A stretch of DNA of 35,514 bases. Origin: an uncultured bacterium (GTDB taxonomy: Bacteria > Auribacterota > Erginobacteria > Erginobacterales > Erginobacteraceae). Position 1 is the first letter of the stretch; the number at the start of each line of letters is the position of its first letter. Below the pieces are notes generated by a model. The model had not been told where the DNA came from and made no database searches. It saw only the letters and a list, made by a program, of their open reading frames with translations. This document shows, in pieces, positions 1 through 8,482 of the stretch. The stretch spans positions 1 through 35,514 of the forward strand of contig CAKZYZ010000027.1 in assembly GCA_937885075.1 (NCBI GenBank). The letters are read 5' to 3'. Made by a program: the position numbers and the translations under genes.

Positions 1-28
1 CTTTCCCTACACGACGCTCTTCCGATCT
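1..28 (+). other. Illumina TruSeq adapter remnant (CTTTCCCTACACGACGCTCTTCCGATCT), not genomic
   Basis: Exact match to the 3' 28 nt of the TruSeq universal adapter/read-1 primer. The minus-strand ORF ends in the adapter-encoded peptide DRKSVV*. Confidence 0.97.
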
Positions 29-147
29 CCCATCAGCACCGGTTTCTTCCCGTATCCGGCGACGAGTCCCCGCGCGGCTAAGAGTTCCTGTTTCGGAATT
101 TTAACAAATTCCGAAACGGCTGATTTATTTTTAGAAGTTTGAATCAT
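29..147 (-). CDS. ABC transporter ATP-binding protein, N-terminal fragment (truncated by contig end/adapter)
   Basis: Peptide MIQTSKNKSAVSEFVKIPKQELLAARGLVAGYGKKPVLMG resembles the N-terminal strand of LivF/LptB-type ABC ATPases (L.A.GLVAGYGKKPVL.G). The Walker A is off-contig. The track ORF 7..300 adds repeat-derived N-terminal and adapter-derived C-terminal residues. Confidence 0.5.
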
Positions 148-300
148 AACCAATAAAGGAATATCCAGAATTTCCCTCCACTGCCTACTGCTCACTGCCT
201 GTGTTGGCGTCGAAGGTGAACAACTTTTATTATCCGCCATAGCTTTAGCGACGGAGGAAGGCACTTTAGCGCACTTTAGGCACTTTAAACTTTCTAACAC

Positions 301-954
301 CTACTCCCCAACCAGTTCCTCCTCCACCTGATCGATCAACTTTTTCAGCATGGCTACTCCATCGTCACGGAGCAGATGGGAAAGTTCAACGGTATTCTTT
401 ACTGTCCGCAATGAAGAGAGCACCTTCTTCAGTGACTGCGTCCGCTTCCGCGCCCAGGCTTCTTCCGGGTCCATCTCGGCATCACGGGCGGATTGGAGCA
501 TGCTCCTGTATTGCCGGCCGACTTCCCGGGGTTCCGCTTCTTTATCTAAAACCGCCGAACGGAGTCTGGAGTATTCATCTTCGGAGATCGCTTTCTTCGC
601 CCGGGCCATCCGGAGGACATTGACACTCTCATAATCAGGAATCTCACCCGATTCATTTTTCTCGTCCATCTTTCTGGAGAGATAGATCGGCTCTTCTCGC
701 TTTAAAAAAATATATGATTTGAGGAGTTTCCCGACAGTCGCCGAGCGGAGTTTCAGTTCTCTGGTGCAGTAACCATCAAAGGTGGAAAAATCCCATTCTT
801 TAAACAGTTGTCTCTTCTGAACCAGCGAGATAAATCTCCCCAGATCCAGCCAGTTCCCCTTAAACTTCTGTACCGCCGACAGGACCTGGAAACGGAGACT
901 CTCCGGTTCCAGTTGCTCCATCTTTTCCTCAATTTCCCGCATTGACTTCGTCAT
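301..954 (-). CDS. hypothetical protein, 217 aa, helical/charged
   Basis: Complete ORF with coding-like composition; no family recognised. Confidence 0.7.
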   Translation of the reverse strand: MTKSMREIEEKMEQLEPESLRFQVLSAVQKFKGNWLDLGRFISLVQKRQLFKEWDFSTFDGYCTRELKLRSATVGKLLKSYIFLKREEPIYLSRKMDEKNESGEIPDYESVNVLRMARAKKAISEDEYSRLRSAVLDKEAEPREVGRQYRSMLQSARDAEMDPEEAWARKRTQSLKKVLSSLRTVKNTVELSHLLRDDGVAMLKKLIDQVEEELVGE

Positions 955-1054
955 ATTTTTTCTCCGAAAAAATAGTTTTGAATTACATTAAGAAGTTTCG
1001 GTTATGTTTAACATAATCAGATTATTTTAACAGATATTATCGTAATTTTTGAGT

Positions 1055-1232
1055 GCTTTGAAAAATCCACCACCGACCCTGTGTCGGTGGAGATGTGATT
1101 GATTACTAACTCATCCAACCCACCCCAACCCCCCTCCTCCCGCGCCTGCGGCGCGGGAGGAGGGGGTGGGATTGGTCAACACAAAAAGTAGTTGCCAGTC
1201 ATATTTTCCACCGACGCAGGGTCGGTGGTGAA
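1055..1232. repeat. Composite hairpin element, copy 1 (outer CCACCGACCCTGTGTCGGTGG palindromes, central 17-bp GC stem)
   Basis: Perfect stem 1130-1146/1150-1166 with 3-nt loop, flanked by CCACCGACCCTGTGTCGGTGG (~1070) and CCACCGACGCAGGGTCGGTGG (~1206). A related copy lies inverted at ~21165-21305. Confidence 0.85.
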
Positions 1233-1309
1233 TAAAGAATAATCAGAGAGCTCAAGTGTTACAGATTATCATGTTTGATTTTATACATCGCGAATAGTAC
1301 CATTCAAGA

Positions 1310-1936
1310 ATGTTTAAGAATAATCTTAATACTGAGAAATCTCAGATGAGATTTCTCGATCGGAGTCATAAGCCGTTGATGTGTACTGTTGTGGTGTTGA
1401 TCCTGGCTTTCGCGCCCATCGGCAGGCCGATCCAGAAATTTCTTCGGGGAGAGCTTACTGCCGCGCTGGGACCGGGAGGGATGATGATATTCGTACTTGC
1501 CATCTTCCTCGGGGGCGGAATCTTCTTTATCTATACATCCCGGTTATGGAGACTCCCTCTAACAAATATACTTTCTACCGCGATCATCCTATTGGCCGGT
1601 ATCGGCTATTCCTTCTCTCTCCCTATCCCGGAAGAACGGATTCACCTGGTCCAGTTCGGCCTGCTGGGGCTATTGGCTTGCCCCAGCCTGAAAGGAAGTA
1701 ATCTCTCTGGATGGATCTGGCTCTGGAAGCCATTACTCTTTGTTTTTCTGGTCGGTCTGTCCGATGAGGTGCTGCAGTGGTTCCTCCCGGATCGCGTCTT
1801 CGATCTCAGAGATATCCTCTTCAATACCCTTGGCGGTATCTGGGGGATACTGCTGTACCTGGCAGTACAGCGAGGAGGGCGCGACAAAGCGGAGATCCCG
1901 CCGGTAGGTGGTGCATGGACCGAGGATAAAATGTAA
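1310..1936 (+). CDS. VanZ-like family membrane protein
   Basis: Motif series ERIHLVQFGLLGLL ... GLSDEVLQWFLPDRVFDLRDILFNTLGGIWG is typical of VanZ-like proteins; multiple TM segments. Confidence 0.85.
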   Translation: MFKNNLNTEKSQMRFLDRSHKPLMCTVVVLILAFAPIGRPIQKFLRGELTAALGPGGMMIFVLAIFLGGGIFFIYTSRLWRLPLTNILSTAIILLAGIGYSFSLPIPEERIHLVQFGLLGLLACPSLKGSNLSGWIWLWKPLLFVFLVGLSDEVLQWFLPDRVFDLRDILFNTLGGIWGILLYLAVQRGGRDKAEIPPVGGAWTEDKM

Positions 1937-2056
1937 ATATTCGGTAAACCCGTGCTCGTAGCGGGGTGCTGTAGCCGCGGTCGCTGACCGCGGAAGTCAA
2001 AGCCGAGGTCAACGACGTAAGATTTTAAAATACCTTTTCGAGTAAGCACAAGCTAG

Positions 2057-2908
2057 ATGCGATTATTAACACAATTATTCCTTATCCTCTCCTTCTTCGC
2101 TGATCTTGCCTTCTCATCTGAAGAACCCGGCGGAGCGTTGGAGCTGCATTTCATCGACGTTGGCTATGGGGACTCCATTCTGATTAAATCACCGGCAGGA
2201 CGGTACTCCCTGATTGATACAGGATATCCCCGGGCCTCTGAGGCACTCCTTAACTATCTCAGAGAGCAAAAAGTCGATACACTGGACTATCTGATCATGA
2301 CCCATCCCCATCCCGATCATCTGGGCGCGGCGGTCGAAGTCCTTAATAATTTCCAGGTCCATAACCTCAGGGATAACGGTCAGTCGATCGATCAGTTCGA
2401 CGAACGGCTCACTCAGAGAATGGGGAATGAATATGAAAAAAAGTTCCGGGGGCAACCGAACTACCGGACTCTTACGGCCGGGGACTCAATCAAATGGGGA
2501 GACATCATCATGGATATTCTCTGGCCGCCGATACCCCTCCCCTCCCCCGACTGGAATACCAACTCAATGGTGATAATGCTCCGCTACGGAAAATTCCGGG
2601 CGCTGCTGGCGGCTGACCTGAACCAGCGGGGAGAAAAGGAGTTGTTGAAGAATAAAGAACTTTCGCTCCGGGCCGACCTCCTGAAAGTCGGCCATCACGG
2701 CGCGGGAGATGCCACCGGTCCGGAATTCATAAAAGCCGTCTCCCCAAAATTAGCGGTCATCTCAGTCGGCAAGAACCCCTGGAGCTACCCCTCCCCGGTT
2801 GTCATCAGACGGTTGCAGGAAGCAGGCGTAAAAGTCTTCCGAACCGACCGGGACGGAAGTATCAAATTCCGATACCACCCAGATGAGGGGATAAGAATAA
2901 TGAATTAG
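2057..2908 (+). CDS. ComEC/Rec2-type metallo-beta-lactamase fold hydrolase with signal peptide
   Basis: N-terminal signal, then HFIDVGYGDSILI, IMTHPHPDHLGA, LAADL and KVGHHGAGDA motifs of the ComEC-type MBL domain. Confidence 0.9.
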   Translation: MRLLTQLFLILSFFADLAFSSEEPGGALELHFIDVGYGDSILIKSPAGRYSLIDTGYPRASEALLNYLREQKVDTLDYLIMTHPHPDHLGAAVEVLNNFQVHNLRDNGQSIDQFDERLTQRMGNEYEKKFRGQPNYRTLTAGDSIKWGDIIMDILWPPIPLPSPDWNTNSMVIMLRYGKFRALLAADLNQRGEKELLKNKELSLRADLLKVGHHGAGDATGPEFIKAVSPKLAVISVGKNPWSYPSPVVIRRLQEAGVKVFRTDRDGSIKFRYHPDEGIRIMN

Positions 2909-2949
2909 TGTACACTTCTTGCTCGTACGAGCAAGAAGTGTACACTAAT
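2904..2949. terminator. 46-bp perfect palindrome overlapping the stop codon of the MBL gene
   Basis: ATTAGTGTACACTTCTTGCTCGT|ACGAGCAAGAAGTGTACACTAAT: 23-bp arms, no spacer. The TAG stop is 2906-2908. No following T-tract, so intrinsic termination is uncertain. Confidence 0.6.
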
Positions 2950-3370
2950 GTTATCCAAGGGAAGAGAGTAATCAGTACGCAGTAATCGGTAATCAGTACC
3001 TCCAAACGTCCAACAACCAACTTCCAACTGCAAATTTTTAAGTAACCTTTGGCCTTGGCGCACACCACTTGGAAGTTGGCAGTTGGAAGTTGGTCATTGG
3101 ATATTTCTTGTCCACTGCCTACTCCCCATATGGATATCGATAAAATTCCGAAGCGGGGTCTTGACTCCCTTGGCATAACATCGTAGTGCCATTGGAATTC
3201 CGAATCAGCCAGTACTATGGCTTATCCGGAAAGCCAGTCGAAAGCGAATAACTTTTATTATCCGCCAGAGTGCTTGCACGACGGAGGAAGGCACTTTTCC
3301 GCCGGAGGCGGATCAGCCTCTGGCTGAAGCGCATTTCAAACTTTAGGCACTTTCAACTCCCCCTTCTCCC

Positions 3371-5350
3371 CTATTTCGTCACTGGAAGATCAGAACCACC
3401 GCCGAAGTAAGCCCGGGTAACACCCTTGATGGCCCAGAGACCGGTTTCCGGCCGGAAGATGCCGGTTTTTTCAAGGGCGCTGCCGGTGAAATTCCCGGTG
3501 ACCGGGATGTCCCCCCTGCCGCCGAAATAGGAACGATCCCCGTTACGGATCGCCCAGAGGCCGGTGGAACCGCGGAAGATAGCGATCTCCGCCGCCCACT
3601 GATTCTGGCCTCCGTACCAGGTATAATCACCCGGCACCGGGGTATCGCCGCTTGTGCCGAAATAGGCCCGGGTGACACCCCGGATCGCCCAGAGTCCGCT
3701 GGCGGGACGGAAGATACCGGGATCAGTTACTCCGTCTCCGGTGTAATCGGCCGGGATTGGCATATCGTCGGTCGTGCCGAAATAGGCCCGGGTCAGATCC
3801 CGGACCGCCCAGAGGCCGGTGCTCTTCCCGAAGACGGCTATATCACAGGAACCGTCGCCGTTGTAGTCCCCCGGGACCGGCATCTGATCCGCCCCCCCGA
3901 AATAGACCCGGGTAATCTCCTTAATCGCCCAGAGGCCGGTAGCGGGCCGAAAGATTGAGACATCGGCATAGCCATCCCCGTTATAATCGCCGGAGACCGG
4001 GATATCACCCGCACCGCCGAAGTAAACCCGCCCTAACCCCCGGACCGCCCAGAGACCGCTCTCGGGCCGGAAGATGGCCAGGTCGGATTCGCCATCGCCG
4101 GTATAATCTCCGGAGGAGATTACCATATATGCCGGTGTCGGCGCCGGTGACGGCGTTGGAGATGGAAAGGCGTAAGAGAAGACCGCCCCGTAATCTAACT
4201 CCCCTCCAGACATGGTTGTCCCGTAGAGAGTGTTATTCTCAAAGAGGAGAGTACACCAGGGGGAGTTTCCATCGCCGGTCTGAGCGCTGAAATCATGGAG
4301 GATGGTATATCCGCTGCCGTCATTATTCAGGGCAAATAGAACTCCTCCACCTCCGTATGGCATCCCCCCGCCCCCGTAGAGGGTTGTCCCGTAGAGCCGG
4401 CTCCCATCGGAGACCAGGGATGCCACCGGCATCATGCCGTCGCCGGTAAAAGAGGAAAAACTATGGATGTTCGTGTAATCTGATCCGTCGATATTCACGG
4501 AGAAGATCGTGCCGTAAGAGTTGGGACCTCCGAAGGTGGTGGTTCCATAGAGGCGGGTGCTGTCGGAGAGCAGTCCGCCGACCACGAATGTCCCATCTCC
4601 GGTCTGAATTCCGAACTGATGAAGGAGGGTATAGCCGCTGCCGTCAGGACTCATTGAATACAATACTCCGCCGCTGGGACCGGAAGTAACCCAGGTAAAA
4701 GCAGTCGTCCCGTATAATGACCCGGCTTCAGCGATAACATTTGAATAAGGGAGATAACCATCCCCGGCAAAATCAGGGAAGCTATGCAGAACCATACTGG
4801 AAGACCCGTTAAAATCAAGGGAGAAGACAGTCCCTCCACCGACAGTCCCTCCGTTTGAAGTTGTCCCGTAGAGCGTTGAGCCAAGACTGATCAGACCGGA
4901 CTGGGGCATCATACCGTCACCGGTATAGGCGGAAAATGAGTGGATGTCCAGATAACCGCTTCCGTCAGTCTCCAGGGAGAAGACCGTTCCATAGGAATTG
5001 GAACCATAGTAGGAAGCCGTCCCGTAGAGAGTACTCCCGTCCGAGATGATGCTCCCCTTCGGGCCGGCCGCGCCGTCACTCTGGGCGGAGAACTCCCGCA
5101 GAACCGAGTAACCTGACCCATCAGGGTTGATGGAGAATATAGTACCGTAGTCATTGGTGCCCCCGTACGTTGTCGTGCCGTAAAGAGCACTCCCATCCGA
5201 GACCAACCCACCCTGGGAACTGGATCCATCGCTGTTAGTCTGCCCGCCGAAGCTGTGCAGAATTGTGTAACCGGACTGAGCCATCCCGGCGGAGAGGCAG
5301 GCTACGGAAAAAGCCAAAACTATCGCCAGAGAAACAATTCTCTTCATCAT
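3371..5350 (-). CDS. Secreted GloVer-repeat (TIGR03803-like) protein with C-terminal six-unit FG-GAP/VCBS-like module
   Basis: Signal peptide MMKRIVSLAIVLAFSVACLSAGMAQ, seven '(L/I)HSF..GDG....LYGTT..GG...GT(I/V)FS' repeats, P/T linker, six '...GLWA(I/V)R...YFGG..D.PV' units (3371..4111). Confidence 0.9.
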   Translation of the reverse strand: MMKRIVSLAIVLAFSVACLSAGMAQSGYTILHSFGGQTNSDGSSSQGGLVSDGSALYGTTTYGGTNDYGTIFSINPDGSGYSVLREFSAQSDGAAGPKGSIISDGSTLYGTASYYGSNSYGTVFSLETDGSGYLDIHSFSAYTGDGMMPQSGLISLGSTLYGTTSNGGTVGGGTVFSLDFNGSSSMVLHSFPDFAGDGYLPYSNVIAEAGSLYGTTAFTWVTSGPSGGVLYSMSPDGSGYTLLHQFGIQTGDGTFVVGGLLSDSTRLYGTTTFGGPNSYGTIFSVNIDGSDYTNIHSFSSFTGDGMMPVASLVSDGSRLYGTTLYGGGGMPYGGGGVLFALNNDGSGYTILHDFSAQTGDGNSPWCTLLFENNTLYGTTMSGGELDYGAVFSYAFPSPTPSPAPTPAYMVISSGDYTGDGESDLAIFRPESGLWAVRGLGRVYFGGAGDIPVSGDYNGDGYADVSIFRPATGLWAIKEITRVYFGGADQMPVPGDYNGDGSCDIAVFGKSTGLWAVRDLTRAYFGTTDDMPIPADYTGDGVTDPGIFRPASGLWAIRGVTRAYFGTSGDTPVPGDYTWYGGQNQWAAEIAIFRGSTGLWAIRNGDRSYFGGRGDIPVTGNFTGSALEKTGIFRPETGLWAIKGVTRAYFGGGSDLPVTK

Positions 5351-5609
5351 ATATCTTCTCCTTTTATAAGGTTATTCCCATTGAATATATCAATTTTTTC
5401 TATATTACATAACTATAATATTACTGTAAACAAAAAAAATAGCCCCGCTGACGGCGGGGTTATTTTGTCTTTTGAAGAACGACCATCATGATTTTGTTAA
5501 AGCAATGCCGGGAAATACTTTAACAATATCCTCCTATTATATGTATTGTTTTATCTTTAAGCCAGTATATTATATTCATCAACCGATAAACATATTGAAA
5601 TAGAGAACA

Positions 5610-7742
5610 ATGAAAAGACCTGCAAAAATTGGAATATCCGCGGCTCTTGTTCTTCTGATTGCGTTACTGCTAACCGCATTGATATATCGCGATGAATTAC
5701 TTGGGTATTACTATTCCAGAGCCGGCATCTACGATCTAAAGAATGGAGATAGTGAGTCGGCATTATATCATCTGAAAAAGGCGGTGGAGGCTACTCCATT
5801 CAATTGGCAGGCGAATAAAGAATTTAACCGCTGGATGCACTATTTCGGGAAGCAAAAGGATACGGTCAATTATTATCGCCATCTGGTAAAGAAGAATCCC
5901 CACGAACCACTTTTTCATTATTTCCTGGGGATGTCTCTATTAACCTCCTGTAAATATGCCGCTGGAGTCCGCGAACTGGAAAAAGCCCGGAAGATAGATC
6001 CTGACTTTTCCCCGGCTTATTACGGTCTCGGCATTTATTACACCCTGATGGGCGACGCGAAGTTAGCTGAGGAAACTTTCCTTAAATGCCGGAAACTTGC
6101 TCCGGATTCAGAACTATCTTATCTGGGCATGGGCTATCTTAATAGGTGCCGGCGATGGGAGAATGAAGCAATCGAAGCTTATGAAATGGCTCTTGAAAAA
6201 TCCCCTGACGACTTTAAATGCCACTATAGATTGTTCGCGTTATATTCTTCAACCAGGCAGAGAGATAAGGCAATCTCGGCGATGGAGGCGGCATTATCTC
6301 TCTGCCCCTATCTGCCGCGTTCCGATCTTATCCGGGAGCAACTAAGAAAGTATTCTTCCCGGGAATTAATACAGGTATGTTCATTGCCGCCGGAACAGGA
6401 AGAGCGGATTCGAGATAATGAGAGAGTCCTTCTCGATCATTGGCAGAGAAAAGTCGAAGAAGAGATAGACCCGACCCGAGCCAACCTCATTCTGGCGAAA
6501 AAGATCTATGGCGAGTTTGATGTTGAAAAATATCTAAAAGAGATTGACCGGATGGCCGAAGACCTGGGACCGGCGATCCTATTACTCCAATCACCCCGAG
6601 AAAAGATAGACCGGATCAATCATTATCTATTCCAGGAAAAAGGATTTACCAGACCCTGGATCAGAGGCGATCCGGACGATCTGTTTTTGAACCGGGTTCT
6701 GGAAAGAAAACAGGGTAACTGTGTTGGTCTCAGTTGTCTCTATATCTCATTAGGCCGGAGGTTGAATCTCCCTATTTACGCTGTATACGCTTACCGGCAT
6801 ATTTTCTGCCGATATGATGACGGTCGGGAGAGAATAAATATTGAAACCCAATCTCATGGAGAAGAATTTCCTGATTCATCTTATCGACTTGCTCTTTCGC
6901 CACCCTGGGTTAAGAGAGGGATCTATTTAAAGAATGTGACCTCTAACGAGTTGCTGGCTATTCTGCTTAATAATCGTGGTTGGGTGTTGACGGGGAATAA
7001 ACAGTACCCGGCCGCGATGGCCGATTTTGAAGAAGCGCTCAATCTAACATCTGATATATCCGCGCTCTGGAGCGGAGTGGGTCGCGTAAGTTATTTAACT
7101 AAAAATTATGGTGAAGCAATTGATTACCTTGAAGCCGCCCTTCAATTACAGCCCGGTTATGACATAATTCTTTACCAACTGGGGAAAGCCTATAATCGGA
7201 AGTGGCTGAGGTCAAAGATGGCAATTCAGAACCTGGAAAAGGCAGTCGCGGTCACCCACAACCGTTTCAGGTCTTTTCAGGCCTTCCGGGAACTGGGGGG
7301 CGCGTATCGAAGTAATCGTAACTATGAGAAATCAGTGGAATCCTATCAGGCCGCGTTACGGTTAAAACCGGATTCAATTTCCGCCGAGTGCGGGCTGGCA
7401 TTTACCTACCGCAGGTTCAAAAAACTGAATAAATCCGAAAAACTTTACCGGGAGATATTAGAAAAAGAACCGGAGAACAAGCGGGCCTTATCAGGTCTCG
7501 GCATGACCCTGACCGATTTGAATGATCATGAAGCGGCACTGCCCTATTTCAAGAAAGTCGTCGAGGCAAGCCCCGAAGACCCTTATCCCCATTACCGGTT
7601 AGGACTCTGTTACGTCAGCCTGGGTGATATGGAAAATGCCGCAACCCAGCAAGCGATACTAAAAGACCTGAAGCCTCGATATGCGGATAAGTTGTTGCGG
7701 GCCATGGAAAAAGCAGAAGACAAGCCCATAAAAACTAAATAG
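5610..7742 (+). CDS. TPR-repeat membrane-anchored protein with internal transglutaminase-like segment
   Basis: N-terminal TM anchor and many TPR motifs. Internal 'ERKQGNCVGLSCLYISLGRRLNLPIYAVYAYRHIFCRY...INIETQSHG' resembles Transglut_core2/SirB1-type domains. Confidence 0.85.
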   Translation: MKRPAKIGISAALVLLIALLLTALIYRDELLGYYYSRAGIYDLKNGDSESALYHLKKAVEATPFNWQANKEFNRWMHYFGKQKDTVNYYRHLVKKNPHEPLFHYFLGMSLLTSCKYAAGVRELEKARKIDPDFSPAYYGLGIYYTLMGDAKLAEETFLKCRKLAPDSELSYLGMGYLNRCRRWENEAIEAYEMALEKSPDDFKCHYRLFALYSSTRQRDKAISAMEAALSLCPYLPRSDLIREQLRKYSSRELIQVCSLPPEQEERIRDNERVLLDHWQRKVEEEIDPTRANLILAKKIYGEFDVEKYLKEIDRMAEDLGPAILLLQSPREKIDRINHYLFQEKGFTRPWIRGDPDDLFLNRVLERKQGNCVGLSCLYISLGRRLNLPIYAVYAYRHIFCRYDDGRERINIETQSHGEEFPDSSYRLALSPPWVKRGIYLKNVTSNELLAILLNNRGWVLTGNKQYPAAMADFEEALNLTSDISALWSGVGRVSYLTKNYGEAIDYLEAALQLQPGYDIILYQLGKAYNRKWLRSKMAIQNLEKAVAVTHNRFRSFQAFRELGGAYRSNRNYEKSVESYQAALRLKPDSISAECGLAFTYRRFKKLNKSEKLYREILEKEPENKRALSGLGMTLTDLNDHEAALPYFKKVVEASPEDPYPHYRLGLCYVSLGDMENAATQQAILKDLKPRYADKLLRAMEKAEDKPIKTK

Positions 7743-7788
7743 AACTACGAATTTCGCGAATTACACGAAAACAGCAAGTTAAGAAGAA

Positions 7789-7970
7789 GTAAGCTTTCAG
7801 TGAACCCCGTCAACCCGTACTCATGGCCCGGTGCTGTAGCCGCGGTCGGTGACCGCGGAATTGTCGGTAGCCATCGTTGTCCGCGGTCACCGACCGCGGC
7901 TACAGGACGAAATGGTCTCCAACAAATTGTGAGTAACCATTAAGACAATTGGGTTCACTGAAAACCTATA
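7789..7970. repeat. MITE-like element, variant with GTAGCCGCGG core
   Basis: TIRs gtaagctttcagtgaacccc / gggttcactgaaa..., as at 13187 and 32229. Core TGTAGCCGCGGTCGGTGACCGCGG...CCGCGGTCACCGACCGCGGCTACA (7835-7904). Confidence 0.75.
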
Positions 7971-7988
7971 TTAACAAGGAGGACCATC

Positions 7989-8318
7989 ATGTTAGTAGTA
8001 CTTGTCTTTATTCACGTTAAGCCCGAACATGTGGAAGCATTCAAAGAGATTACACTGTATAATGCCCGTAATAGTATTAAGGAAGATGGCATTGAGAGGT
8101 TCGACATCATCCGGCAGCGTGATGATCCCAACCGGTTTGTCCTGATCGAGGTATATAGCGATCCCGATGCTCCGGGACGCCATAAGGAGACCGAACATTA
8201 CAACCGCTGGCGGGAGACAGTGACCGATATGATGGCGGAGACCCGTTATAGCATCAAATACGACAATGTATTCCCGGATGATTCCGGGTGGGAGGGAAAG
8301 GTAATCGGTGATCAGTAA
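7989..8318 (+). CDS. Antibiotic biosynthesis monooxygenase (ABM/YgiN-like) family protein
   Basis: 'HVKPEHVEAFKEIT..NARNSIKEDGIERFDIIRQRDDPNRFVLIEVYSDPDAPGRHKETEHYNRWRETV' is a typical ABM-domain pattern. RBS aaggagg at ~7977. The last residues and stop lie in a short-unit repeat. Confidence 0.9.
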   Translation: MLVVLVFIHVKPEHVEAFKEITLYNARNSIKEDGIERFDIIRQRDDPNRFVLIEVYSDPDAPGRHKETEHYNRWRETVTDMMAETRYSIKYDNVFPDDSGWEGKVIGDQ

Positions 8319-8482
8319 ACGGTAATCTGTAAGCAGTAAGGCCGGTTGTCGAGTGGGCTTTACCAATAAATGATAACCGATCACTGGTTGCCGCCTATTA
8401 TTCCTTCGCGCCTCGCCGGGTGTTGCTTCACCGATAACTGATAACTGCTTACTGATTACTGTCCTTTAATAGCAATGCTAAA

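Noticed and set aside
3371-4111. Regular 120-bp repeats resembling a CRISPR or satellite array
   Set aside because: They are in-frame 40-aa protein units on the minus strand with codon-level variation and no spacer structure.
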